DNA from: Butyriboletus loyo
Taxonomy: Eukaryota; Basidiomycota; Agaricomycetes; Boletales; Boletaceae
Direction of reading: 5' to 3'
DNA: 64,000 nt
Assembly (NCBI GenBank): GCA_038093515.1
Contig: JBBPSI010000133.1
Location: 1 to 64,000 of the forward strand
The position numbers were made by a program, and so were the translations under genes. Positions 37,544 through 49,400 of this stretch are shown piece after piece. Position 1 is the stretch's first letter. Each line of letters starts with the position of its first letter. The notes under the pieces are model-generated. The model was not told the origin of the DNA, ran no database searches, and saw nothing but the letters and a program-made list of their open reading frames with translations.

Positions 37544-37724
37544 GGACGATATTGGCCTCGTTGGAATGTATGTCACATGACCACAAAACGGATGCTGTGT
37601 TGCTTATAAATGCATATCCTGTGGCTAAACTGTACAGTTCACCGGAGATTTCCGAAGATGTCAATCCAGGATACCCTCCCCGATATTGGGAACACTCGAC
37701 TCGTCAAGCCTACCGCCCTTCAAT

Positions 37725-38290
37725 ATGGCAAGTCCTTTTTCTCTGGATGCAGCTGGCGGTCCCGCTCACAGAACGTTTCTATAGACCAAACGTACCCGCA
37801 AAGTCGGCGTGACCGGAAAGTACGGTACTGTGAGTAACATCCCGTCTATCCAGTACATTCGCTAAACTAGACTTTCGAAAAAATGTAGCGTTACGGTGCC
37901 TCCCTGCGCAAGCAGATCAAAAAGGTGCGTTTTCATTCGCACCTACGGACGCCCGAGCCGAGCCGTGACTGATCTTGTTTGTTACACACAGATGGAAGTG
38001 ACGCAACACGCTCGGTACACTTGCACATTCTGCGGCAAGGCAAGCATCTTCTTTCCCAGTTCACAATCGTATCTGACCGTCGAATTCAACAGGACTCCGT
38101 CAAGCGTACAGCAGTCGGCATCTGGTATTGTCGTGCATGCAAAAAAACGATCGCTGGCGGTGCTTGGACTGTGTCGACGACTGCGGCTACTACCGTACGG
38201 AGGTGAGCGACGTCTCTCTGTGGTTCGATATTTCCGTTCTAATTCTGCCATAGCACTGTTCGTCGTCTGCGCGAGCTGACAGAGGCATAA
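37725..38290 (+). CDS. RPL43: 60S ribosomal protein eL43 (L37Ae)
   Basis: Small zinc-binding protein of the large ribosomal subunit. Six exons: ATG alone, [43 protein letters not shown], then [20 protein letters not shown] to the middle of Arg, and [12 protein letters not shown]. The two CxxC pairs (CTFC and CRAC) form the zinc ribbon. The first intron (37728-37784) begins GCAAGT right after the ATG and the fourth (38040-38092) begins GCAAGC right after the CGK codon; neither can be replaced by a GT donor without breaking the conserved protein. The other introns are GT-AG. Family length is about 92 residues, as here. Expected to be highly expressed. Confidence 0.93.
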
Positions 38291-38501
38291 GATACATGGG
38301 TTCTCATCCTTGCATGCTTTCTTTACGTTGTTTTACATATCTTCACCCAAATGACTATGCTTCATGACGAGAAAAACAATAATCCATGTCGATTGAAAGA
38401 CCCACTCGAAGTGCGGCTGGCTCACTTGATGGATCACGACAAAAAGTACATTTATTCAAAGTAAACAGACAGATATCAGTGCGAAATGCATCAAATCCAT
38501 G

Positions 38502-39877
38502 TCAAGGACCAGTCTCTGGTCCATCTTCTGCAGTGGGGCCATCGCCCTCTTCCTCATCACTAGTATCCTCGTCCTCCGCATCAGCGGCGTTATCATCACT
38601 GTCGTCATCACTCTCTTCTTCGCTCTCATTAAACATGAGAGATATGTACTCATCGCCAAGCTGAGCATCTTGAACCGAGATCTGCTGTGAACGTGAAGTA
38701 TTGTTAGAGGTACTACCAGAACCAGGGGTGACCACGGAAATAGCCGAGTCAGTAGCGACGGCCGCGTCCTCCAAGGCTAACGAGGGAGAACCAGTTTTGG
38801 CCGTCCTCGTTGCAGTCGGTACTTTGCGGCTGCGATTTGCACGGATAACATGCGGAAGCTTGCATCCCTTGGTCGAACAAGTGCCCTTTTCCGCAAAGTC
38901 TGGACACTCCCGGACATGTTGCATCTGACAATCGACACCTTTGGAACAATACCCGAGTACTGCAAAGTCGCGACAAACGCCATGTCGCTGGCCCACGCGA
39001 ACGTGAGGGAACGGACAATTCTCCCGAGTACACCGCCCGTTGTTCGCAAAATGAACACAGAGAGGAGTACGTTCCGGGATGGGGTCATGGGAGAGATTGC
39101 AGGACTCGGCGGTGTTGGGACAATTGCCATGTAAAAAGTTCCAGCAGATCGCAATCTTGTTGGAGTCGTGCTGGTACATACAAGTGAGACCACGGCTGCA
39201 GGCACCTGGGCAGCCGTGGTATAACGAAGGGGTGATCTGTATTGAGAATGGAACATTGACAGAAAACCATTCGAGACGCACCTGTTGTGGTAAAACGGGG
39301 GCATGGTTTGTTGAGATACTTCATGCGCTTGTTGGGTTGACGGCCTCTGTAATGGGTAATCAGACTGATATCGTCGCAGGAGTTGTGGCGGTGGACAGAC
39401 TGTGTTGGTCGACGAGTGTTATCGAGTGTCATGTTGCGGTTCCTTGGTCGATGTTGCTGGGCACGGGAAGATACCTTTGATTTGTAAGTCCGATGAGCAG
39501 GGAGGCGGTGTCCGTGCGTTGTCGCTGTGGGTTGGGGTATCGGCTTGAGGGGGACTTTGGATGCTGGAGGGGGTTTAGATACTGGAGGGGTTGGGTTGTA
39601 TTCCGGCTTGGTTGTAGTATTTGAAGGAGACTCACGGCCCTTACGAACGAGGGAACGAGAAGAGGATTCGAAAGCGACCCCGTCAATGACTACATCGCGG
39701 GTTGAGGACGGGACTTGCGTTGATCTTGAGAAAGGACGAGGTCGTTGTTGAGTGACTTTGTGCTGGTTGATTGCGCCTAGAAGGTGGTCAGCGACGTTCA
39801 GTGATGGTTATAATGTTGGATGCACCTGAAAGACGGGCGATTTCCGCCTTGAGCGCTGCGTCGGACGTCGAGGCCAT
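38502..39877 (-). CDS. five-finger CCCH protein, ZC3H3-like
   Basis: RNA-binding protein with five tandem CCCH zinc fingers and an acidic tail. The fingers read CPRFTTTGACSRGLTCMYQH (C-x8-C-x5-C-x3-H, split by an intron), CWNFLHGNCPNTAESCNLSH, CVHFANNGRCTRENCPFPH, CRDFAVLGYCSKGVDCQMQH and CPDFAEKGTCSTKGCKLPH. Before them lies a basic Ser/Pro/Arg-rich region, and after them a Ser-rich linker and a strongly acidic stretch (EEESDDDSDDNAADAEDEDT). Five fingers in this order match ZC3H3, which acts in nuclear mRNA 3' processing and export; the ZC3H3 link is inferred. It starts MASTSDAALKAEIARLS. Only 88 bp separate its ATG from that of the next gene. Confidence 0.8.
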
Positions 39878-39965
39878 CACGGGAGGGAGCAAAAAACGAC
39901 TCAGCCGAGTATGACTGATATTATGCAGCACATCCGTGTTTGGAAGTCAACCACCACTACTGCCA
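39878..39965. promoter_or_regulatory. very short divergent promoter, CCCH / GT2-like
   Basis: 88 bp between opposing ATG codons, the tightest pair in the window. The apparent longer start of the + gene at 39936 is a GTG, so 39966 is used. Each gene probably relies on promoter sequence within the other's leader. Confidence 0.5.
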
Positions 39966-42354
39966 ATGTCCCGCTGGCTCTTCGTCCTCTTCGCTTTCTT
40001 GTGCATACACTGGATCACGACCCGCTCACCGTCCCCACCCACCGACACGGTCCTGGCACCCGCTCAGGCCCCTCTTGTCGACGTTCATTCGCTGACCGTC
40101 GTATTGCCCCTCGTTTCGAGCACGCTAGCAGGCCTGGACGAACTGTTGGCTCCATTTCTCGTCTCCACAAACATCGTATATGAAGTCGCCATTGTCTGTC
40201 CCCATCCACTCGTTACCGACGTTCATCTCAAGCTCCGTGTTGCTCTGTCGAACGCTCCGCTTGGACATCCGAAAGTCTCCCTATATCCATGGTCTGGCCT
40301 CACGCATCACCATCAAGCCTCTCTCGAGGTCATCGCTCGAGTAAAGACGCATTGGGTTCTCCTCCTCGACGAAAACGGTTTCAGGCAAACAGCCGAGTGC
40401 GACAGAGCATACCTACTGCACCCGCGTGCAGTGCATCTACCTGTTGGACCCCGTGGATTCGTGGGATCGTCTAAGAATTGGTTTCAACTCTCGCCTTCCG
40501 ACCATGGACAACTAGCAACGTTTCTCGTTCCTCCCTTTGTCTCTCCCTCTAGTCTGTTGGCCAAAGCACCTCTCACTTCCCCTTCTTCCCTGGTCTGGCC
40601 CGTGCTAGGAAATTTCATTGCAAAATCGTCGCTCGGTTCGTTCGGCGGCATCGTCATCGGTACAGATATCTTGGATAAAGTGGCTTGTAATCCCAGGACA
40701 GCATTCGACATGACCTTCCCCAACGTGGAATCAAACGACGATCCGGACTCTCGTCCTGTCGCTGACCTTGGTCCTTTACCCATCTCCCCAAAAGGGTTCT
40801 TTGTTTTGGCATTTCCTCGCAGGGAGGACCTCAGAAACTTCATCCCGGCGGCGTGCAAACTCCATCACCAGGGATACACTATATTGGCCTATCTCTACGA
40901 TACTGTCGACGAACCTGAATCTTCTGGTGTTGTCAACGAAAATAATTGCACTATACCCTACTTTCAGCGCTCGAATGAGACCCCTAGCTTCTCCGACTGG
41001 CTCACCTCCCTTGGATCTGTACCCGACATTGTGATTGGTTTGGACCACCAGGATTTTGTTTCGTCAACGTTCTCATTGATTTTGGAGCAACCCCCCTTTC
41101 TCAACACCACCTTGATGAGGCTTCCTCGTCTTGAGTTACCATATACTGAGTGGATGGGTACCTTGCCTCTCCATGAACTGCGCTGTTCGTCTTTCCTCTC
41201 CCACTGACTAATCTTACACTACTTGTGAACGCAGATTGGAACGTCCCCGAAATTACGTTCAGTGTGATCACAAACAATCGGCCACGCTCGCTCCAGCGTT
41301 TGCTTGAATCGATCCAACGTACGCTATTCTACGGTGACAAAGTTGACATACGTATCAATATGGACCAAACTTCTGATCCGGAAACTGTGCGCATCGTACA
41401 AGATTTTGAATGGCCCCATGGTGATATGGTTCTCCACCACCGGGTCATTCACGGAGGTTTACTTTCCGCCGTCGTCGAGTCATGGTACCCAAACTGCAAC
41501 GACTCCTATGGCTTGTTGCTCGAGGACGATACCGAATTGTCACCTCTCTCATACGCATGGGTCAAAATGACCCTCTTGCATTACAAGTTTGTTCGTATTC
41601 ATCCAGGCGAACGTGCAATCCTGACATCTCCATTAGATATGGAGATTCCAGTTCCTCTTCCTCGAAGCTCTTCGGGATCAGCCTCTACCAGCAAAAAATG
41701 ATCGAGCTCCGCCCTACCGGCCGCCAACTCTTCAACGCACGCACGCTCTTCCGATCCGCTTCGCTCGCTGACTCTACCACCCCGTACCTCTCGCAAATTC
41801 CATGCAGCTGGGGCGCACTCTACTTTCCCTCTCCATGGCGCGAGTTCCATGACTACCTCTCCCTTCGCCTCTCCCAATCCGCCCTCCCGATCAGTAACCC
41901 GATCGTTCCAGGTGTACGCTCCAACAAATGGACCAAATCGTGGAAAAGGTACTTTATCGAGCTTGTTTATCTCCGGGGCTACGTGATGCTCTACCCAAAC
42001 TATGACGACTTTGTGTCCCTGTCGACGAACCATCTCGAGGTGGGGTCGCACGTCAAGGACGAACCGGGGGAAGTGTACGAGAGGAAGAAGCACCTGTTTT
42101 CACTCCCGTTGATGCATCTCTCCGGTGCATTGGCGGAGGGGGGTACGGTGCACGGTCCGAGGTTGCTGGGCTTGCCTGGGGGGGCGTTGCCTGACTGGGA
42201 GCGACTTCCGGTGTTGGATCTCGTTGGGGAGGTTTCCTCGATGGAGGCGATCCAGAAACGGGGCAACGAACGAAGGGCTGAGTTGGGCGAATGTGTGGGC
42301 GATGCGTCGCTTCCATCGAGTGTACGAGACCTTTTGTGCCATGTCCCTCTCTAG
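39966..42354 (+). CDS. GT2-like glycosyltransferase, type II membrane protein
   Basis: Putative Golgi or ER glycosyltransferase with a GT-A fold. A short start MSRWLFVLFAFLCIHWITTR gives a signal anchor. Exon 1 has a first glycosyl-transfer-like domain (VHSLTVVLPLVSST, VAIVCPHPLV, VKTHWVLLLDENGF). Exon 2 has the canonical GT2 part: YWNVPEITFSVITNNRPRSL, LRRLLES-like helix and GLLLEDDTELSPLSYAW, which supplies the Asp-x-Asp-type metal site. Exon 3 begins YGDSSSSSSKLFGISLYQQK, then YLSQIPCSWGALYFPSPWRE, SNKWTKSWKRYFIELVYLRG and YDDFVSLSTNHLEVGSHVK. Two GT-AG introns. The internal tandem of GT-like halves is unusual. Donor sugar and product are unknown. Related proteins occur widely in mushrooms. 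Confidence 0.7.
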
Positions 42355-42675
42355 CCAGCTTGTTTGATATGGGAAATTGCATCCTCTCGTCCAGACGCTA
42401 CGCGCCAAAGTACTGTAATGGTGGCTGAGCGCCAAGTGGTCAGTGGTACGAGCGAGAATCTCAGAGCAAACTAGACAAGAAACCAGCAAAACCGACCCAT
42501 TTAATTCGTACAGTTCCTGGAAAAACAAGATACGTTCTGTCCTTCTAACTATGACGAAACGATACCAAGAGCAGACCCAGACCTAAAATATGTAATCGCA
42601 GAGGGGAAGGAGGTAACCCCACGGGGAAAAAAAAAGACGGAAAGCGAACCAGCGAGTCCTCGCCCTCACCCTCAC
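42355..42675. other. convergent 3' region between GT2-like gene and PAT1
   Basis: 321 bp between two converging stops. It contains only 3' UTR-like sequence, and an A-run around 42625-42636 next to the PAT1 end. No gene seen. Confidence 0.5.
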
Positions 42676-45600
42676 CTAAATCGTGATCTGCGAGCTATCC
42701 AAGCCCAGCGCATGTAAAAATAAATTCACGTTCGCCAGCTTGGCCTCCCTGTCTTCCTCGTTCATCACGCCCCACCCTTTTTGCGCGCTCGCCACGTTTT
42801 CGAGCACTTTTTCACGCAGACCAGCGACCAGCGTGGACTGCTGCTCCGACGACGCGTGGAGTGCCAGCGCCGCGAGGAATTGCCAGACAGGCTGGTCGAG
42901 CATCTCTGCACCGGGAGGCTGTGGAAGCATACGACCGTGAACGTTATGTTGTGTGGGCGTGGCGGCAAGCTGGAGGGTGCGTCGTGTAGAGGGGAAAAGC
43001 AGGAGGAAATGAGGTGCGAGTAATTGGAACAGGTGATCAAACATGAGTTGCCTAGGTAAAACGGAACCAGATGAATCATTTGTGGGCACGAGGGTTCGTC
43101 GATGTCCCTACCATTGCTCAGCGTCCTCGGTTGTGGGAATCTCCGCCTCGGGAATACCATTCATTCCCTGCTTGATGATCTCCACCCGGCTCATGAAGAG
43201 CGTCAGTATTGCAATTCCAGGCTGCAATCTCTTAATTATCGTCGTTCTGTAAAAGCAACGCCACGTACCCTAGTCTGAGCAATCATCACTGCATCGCTCC
43301 TGTCCAAGAGCAACCCCAAAAGGCCGGCGATGAGCCGTAGCTCTGCCTTGGCTACGACCGGCAAGATGCTCTGCAGCACACTTCCGAGGAAGGCCTGTGT
43401 TTGCCCCTCTACCTCATCTCTGTCAGGTGGGCTCGCATCAGTTTTGGAAGAGGGTGATCTGCTTTGTGTATGGAGGTGAGAATCTTCGGGCAGATCGAGT
43501 AGATGAGCATATTTGACGACGTCCAACTGAGAAAAGCATGCAACGAGTAGTGTCAGGAGAGTAAGCATACGAGTGGGTTGAATGTGACGACTGAGCCTCG
43601 GCAAGATTCTTTTGCCTTTTGCCGGCGTGAGTAGTGAGATGAACGGATGAGGATCACTACACATCCCAAACATCAGTGCGTTCTGCATTAGGTCTAGTGC
43701 AGAGGCTGACCTGGTCTCGAGGGGTACCAAGACTTTCAAGCCAACCCATATTTCCTCAGCGAGGTTTTCGTACTCTGCCTCCCTATGGCACATTCAGTTC
43801 CAACGACTAACACTGATGTCGCCACGCAAGCTAGCACGCACCAGGCAGCAACGTCTTCCTCATCTTCCTCAATAGGCTGGTCCCGTCTCAGTTGCTCGAT
43901 ATCGAGCACAAGATCGTACAGCGACTCGAGGGCAACAAAGACCTGACGCTGCGTGAGGGGATCTTCCCTAACCACACCGTCCTGCTATAAGAGGGTGAGC
44001 CATGAAAGAAGAAGATGACAAGAAGAAGCCAACTCACGCCAGCTGCATCACCCAACGCCTCCCGTCCCAGTTTCGCAGCTTCGCGTACCGCACCATCGCT
44101 ATCTTTGCTGAGACTGTGTCCCTGTCCGTCCTCTCTCGAGATGTGCGGATGCACACCCGACAATGTGGCGGCCGCATTAGCAGAGTCCACCTGTAAGAGT
44201 TGACGCGGAGCAGCTTTATAGCTTCGTCCAGATGTTTTACCGAGGGCACCTTGGAGACTGTGCAATGCTGGATATCAACACGACTCAGCATCTACTCTCG
44301 GATTGTCCAACAAAGACTCACAGTGCAGCCCCTTCTCCCTTTCCCTCACTCTAGCGTTATTAACGATCCTCTCCACTTGCGCCTCCATCTTTTGCATGGC
44401 GCTCGGTCTCCTGCCACCTGTCTTTTGTCCCGGCATACCCAACCCTACACCACCCCCGCTTCCAAATTTCAACACGCGCTCTGAATCGGCACCGGGTTGG
44501 AGACCCAGACGAGAACGCAGAATAGCACCATAAACTTGTGCGTAAAAGTCCTCTGCATACGGATCTTGAGTAACAAGCTGCGATACTTGAATACGGGTTA
44601 TAAAGTCCTTGTCGGATTGCGTCATAAGGTCGTTATAGCGTGACTGTAGAAAATGATTTAGATGTCACCGCTCCCGCGCAGAAACAGTGAGATGATCTAC
44701 CATGTGAGCGATCTTGGAAGCTTTTCTCCGTCGCTTTTCCTCCATCCGCTCGGTCTCCATGATCTTGCGCATAGCTTCTGCCCTGAGAGCCTCTTGCTCC
44801 ACCTGACTGATGCCTTGCATATCTCGCATAAATTCAGCCTGTGCCATCTCCGACAAAAGCCTTTGTTGAAGCTGGATGCTCTGCGGCAAAAACTGGGCAT
44901 TATGCTGGTTGATCAGCGGTAGCTCCCCGCCTCCACTCGAGCCTGTAGCAAAGGCAGCAGCAGCAGGAGAATGGGTGCGACGTTGCTGCAATGCCTGCAA
45001 GTCAGCGTAGCTTGCCTGTCGGCGAGCCTGGAGCGATGGTTGTTGCTGAAGCTGCGAAAGCTGCTGTGCACGGAGTTGCCTCTCGAGTTCCTCCATTCTC
45101 AAGCGTTCTTGCAACTCCTTCAGTCGCTCTTGCTGCTGCCGCTCTTGTTCCTGCTGGAGCATCAAGATCTGTTGCTGGTGTTGATGCTGTTGATGGAACC
45201 GGGGCGACTGCGTCCTTGGCAACAGAGTCTGGGCTTGTGCATGATGTGCCAAGCGCGGGGGCGGGGTCACTTGTTGTTGGTGGACCTGATGAAGACGAAG
45301 TTGCTGTTCTTGCTGGATAAGTTGCTGCTGCTGAAGTTGCAAAAGGCGGAGACGTTCTTGATCTCGAAGCTGTTGTTGTTGTTGTTGCTGTTGTTGTTGT
45401 TGCTGCAACAGCTGTTCCTCTACCAATCTCAACTCCCGCTCCCGCTGCCTGAGTTCTAGCTCCTGGCGTTGCCGTGCCTGCTGAGCCACGAGCTTCATCT
45501 CAGCCTCGATCTCCTGTACGGTCCGAGCCCCGAGCGGGTTAGCACCATGTGAGATGGGCTGGTGCAGCTGTTGATCGAATGCACGATGATGATCGGCGAG

Positions 45601-46271
45601 CGCCTGTTGACCATGGGCGAGAGAGGATGGCGACGACGACCCAAGCTGCCTAGATGTCGACGAAGGCCGATGATCCGTAGGCCACGTTGCTCCATTGGAG
45701 CCTCGGAGCAGTGAAAACGGAGACTTGTCGTCCCAAATCGACTCTAGCGAGTGCAGGGCAGAAGGCGCTGGAGAGATGCCTACCCCAGTTTAAGGGAAGA
45801 GTATACAGTGGATAAGTACTCGGTCTGTCAACGTCGATGGAGAAGAGGCAGGTCGCTTACCCCGCTCAGAGAGCCTCGAAGCAGCATAGATATGCTCTTG
45901 GGCAGGCGTGCGCTCCCTCGGAAGTTCTTGGGAAGTTGCACGGCGATCATGTTTACCAACGATTGGATCTGGAAGCGCCTGGGTTGAAAAATCGAAATCT
46001 TTGCCTGTGAATGTCAATGAGAGGCGGGATTCCCGTTAATGTTATCAAATCCGAGAACGCTGCGGGTTACAGACTGACCGACAACGCCAGTCCCACCAAA
46101 AGTCTCGTCATTCAACTCATCGCCGCGCTCCTGCAGGGCATCACCGAGGCCGTCGTAACCCTCCTCCCCCCAAGTGTAGACCGCGAGGTCCTCTGATTCT
46201 TGCAGCCCGCCTTCCAAGAATTTCTTCTTGTCTTGTTCTAGACTGTTGGTCTCGAAGCCAAAGAAAGACAT
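42676..46271 (-). CDS. PAT1: PAT1 deadenylation-dependent decapping factor
   Basis: Cytoplasmic mRNA-decay factor linking Lsm1-7, Dhh1 and the Dcp2 decapping enzyme. It begins MSFFGFETNSLEQDKKKF, the conserved N-terminal patch that binds Dhh1. Then come acidic and Ser/Pro-rich parts, a very Gln-rich coiled region (44700-45500) including a poly-Gln run, and the core motif DFITRIQVSQLVTQDPYAED followed by FYAQVYGAILRSRLG. The C-terminal alpha-superhelix follows in several exons: REDPLTQRQVFVALESLYDL, ALMFGMCSDPHPFISLLTPA, KGKRILPRLSRHIQ and SVLQSILPVVAKAELRLIAG. It ends LHALGLDSSQITI. Its long Gln-rich insert between the N-terminus and core is larger than in yeast. It runs in the same direction as the debranching enzyme, 214 bp downstream. 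Confidence 0.9.
45370..45405. repeat. CAA/CAG microsatellite in PAT1
   Basis: A 36-bp run of GTT and GCT triplets on the + strand reads as CAA and CAG on the coding strand, giving an uninterrupted poly-Gln run of about 12-13 residues in PAT1. The mixed codons suggest a fairly stable tract, though length variation between strains would not be surprising. Confidence 0.75.
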
Positions 46272-46485
46272 GGAAGATGGATTCCCAGTTTTTTTTTTCT
46301 TCCGCCTCCAGAAAAGCGGGATTGGAACTTTGAAAAGTCGGCAATCAGAACAGTTTACTCATCTTTGAAGATCCTGTTAAACAGCTCGGCGACAACACAA
46401 ACAACACCACACACACACACCGCGTCCGGGTCGCTGGCCATTGAACGACACCCCTGAACGCATTCCCTCTAAATACGTACATCAT

Positions 46486-49400
46486 CTATGAATACTTCAC
46501 AACCTCTTCCAGAAAGTCCAGCAACGTACTGGCACTCCACGCCTGTGTATTACACGAGTCCTTACAATACGCGCCATCCTTGTTCGTCAGCTCCGGAAGA
46601 CCAGCCCAAGCGTCGCGTTGGATGTGATGCCGCGGTCCAAACAGCGCCCGATGGAGATAGTGGAGTGTTTGTAACGGGTCCTAAACCATTTAGCACCAGT
46701 GTGTCAAGAGCACATGTACAAGACGTACATTTTTACCTGCCCCCACCCGCGTGTCAAAAAGAAGATATGCCCTTAGGAAGTAACCAAGCGGCCACCCCCA
46801 CTCTGGGCCCTGATATACCGTTATCAGCATAACGCCAACACACCGTAGCGAAGCACACACGTTGTGATAATTCCGTCCTTTGGCAATGGCCTTGTCCTCT
46901 GAATCGTTCGAGTTATCGTAGCATGGGCGGTACTGCGTGTCACTTGGATCCAATGTCCTCATCCCCATTGGACCTCGAAGGACCCGGTCAGCGAGCTGGA
47001 GCGCCTGTAGGGCATGTGTTTCGTCAAATAGTTCAGGGGCGACTGTCATCGCGATCGGAAAGTTGGGTCTAAGTTGATAATCGGACCATTCACGTCTTCG
47101 TCCAGAGCCGTAAACATCCTTATACATCCCTCGACGGTGAATGAGTTTTGTGGCAACGGCATACTGGGAGTCATCCGCGGGGTCTGTGGCATGCGTTAGC
47201 AAAAGTGATCGGCGGGACGACGACTGCCTAGCTCATTACCCAAAGGAACGTAAAAGCAACGTTCGAACGACCTCTGAATAAGGTCATTCCACTCGCCATA
47301 CGTGACAAGCCTGTCCCTCCCATCGACTGTTTCTCAAGTCAGTGAGACCCATCCTAACACCGCGGACAGGGAGAGATAACCACCCACTCGAAGCAACAAC
47401 CCCTTCGAAAGGAAACCTTCCCTCCCTCGATAGTTCATCTAACCACCTCAGTGTGCTCTTCACTAATCCCACAATCTCGACCGGAGCACCATCCCTCGGG
47501 GTTCCAGGAATACCTTTTGTTCCAGCTTTCTCACTCTCCCCCATCTTATCCATCCACGTCCCACAATTGTATTCGCTCCCTCCAAAGATGAACCCTGTCT
47601 TCCAATCGACATAGATGTCAATATCAAACCCTGCATCTTTCATCTGTGCGTCGAGGTTTGGACCCGCGTTGTGTTCGCGGAAGGATATCCCTGATGCATG
47701 CCTCTGAAGAATCTCTTGGATGACTTCAGCAAGCGTACTGGTATAGGCATACGCGCGACGGTCGTCCCATGCTATCCAACTATCGTCCGCGGGGAAACGG
47801 CGACGAATGGTCTCAGAGAGGATAGATATACCATTGGGGGCCATGTTGACGTAGTCTTGGATATTTTGCAACATCCACCAAGGTGAGTCGCGTGAGTTGT
47901 ACCTGCATGAACATTACCATCCACTCGACAAACAACGCAGGTGCAATCACGACGTACCGGGGGTTTCGCGCCGAATCCAACAAGTTTGGAATAAGTCCGT
48001 GTTTTAGCGTTGAGGCAAATGCTAAAATATGCTTCCTCGCTCCTTCGTAGTTTCCTGTCGTCAAGAAAAGTCCTCTCAGTGAAATGAACACATCTCTGCC
48101 CCAGCACCTTGCCCATTCGGCGCTGAAATGAGGCAATCCAGCGGCAAGTGAGGGTGTGGCTTTGCTGGGATCCAATGACGCTGACTGAGCCACCCCATAC
48201 ATCTGTACAGCGCATAGGGCGAGATCTTGCGTAAATTTGTGCCCAGTAGATACGAACTCGGAGAACTGCTCTAGGGCAGCGGCTCGAGCGGCTTTGTACG
48301 CCGTGGATATAGTGATAGCGAAGAACTTGGGCCGCAGGTAAGGAGGAACACCGTTTTTGATTCTTTCAAACCTCTGTTGTAGCCATTCTGCAGGAGCGGC
48401 TAGGTTCGGATGCTTGTCCATTTGACTGTTCGCTCCAGTCAATACTGACACATAGCACACAGTATGAACTTACTAGAATAGCCTCTCGACAGTATAATCC
48501 AAAGCCCACGTCCCTTTCCTCAAGTTTTCACACAATGGATGGCCCAGGTCGTTAGTAACAATGGTTCCCCGCAACGGTCCCATCCACCCCTCCAATCCGC
48601 AATACGTCAACCAACCCATAGCAGGAACCTCATACACGCCAAACTTCCCGTTAGTCGCATCTCGCTCTTCTGCATCTGCACGGTAGAGTGTGACATTGAG
48701 ATCCACTAGATCAAGAGATGAGAAGGCAGCTGCGGCGGTGTCAGCGTCGGCACAGAAGGTGTCGAGCGTAGGGTCTGCTTGTTCAGCTTCAACTTCGAAA
48801 ACCATAATACTGCCTGGGGGAAAGAAGTCGGGAACGATGATGGAACAAAGAGAGTCGGTACAATCTGATTTCTGAATGACTGGAACCTCGGGTAAGTCGA
48901 CGAGTCTGCTAGGCAAGCCCTTTATCGTTTTCGTATCTCGAGGAACTTCATACGATATGAAATTGATAGCGAAGCCACAGATAAACTTTGCCCGCGTTCT
49001 CTTCAGTTCGATGGGGTTCACTATCCGTAAGCTATCGTCAATTCTTCAGTATAAGACAGCTAGATAGACATACTCACCCCACCCCCGATCTTTAGGGCGT
49101 TTGGTAAACGCCGTATGAGCGACGAGCAAGTATCCTTTTTGCTTTCTTGGGTGAACCCTATGGATGATGATGTACTGTGGCAGAAAATAGATCGTCAGCA
49201 CTGCATGCATAAGACAAGAAAAACTTGAGCACTTGCATCGCCATCCTGAAATACATGGGCTTCTTCGTATCCTCCAAGCACCATCTCTCTCTTTAGCCCA
49301 TTCAACACCCTCTTTGCTCTCCCAATTCCAGATCCCTCACCAAGATCCGTAACCTCGTACAATCTCTTCTCCCGGACCAGGTTCAGAAGCTTCGGGTATA

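Noticed and set aside
39936..39965. Longer start for the GT2-like gene
   Set aside because: The first codon is GTG, and the ATG at 39966 gives a clean signal anchor.
41599..42093. Long antisense ORFs across the GT2-like gene
   Set aside because: They mirror GC-biased codons of the real exons; no homology or splice signals of their own.
44971..45459. Leu-rich + strand ORF opposite PAT1
   Set aside because: It is the complement of the CAG/CAA-rich tract (CTG/TTG codons), not a separate protein.
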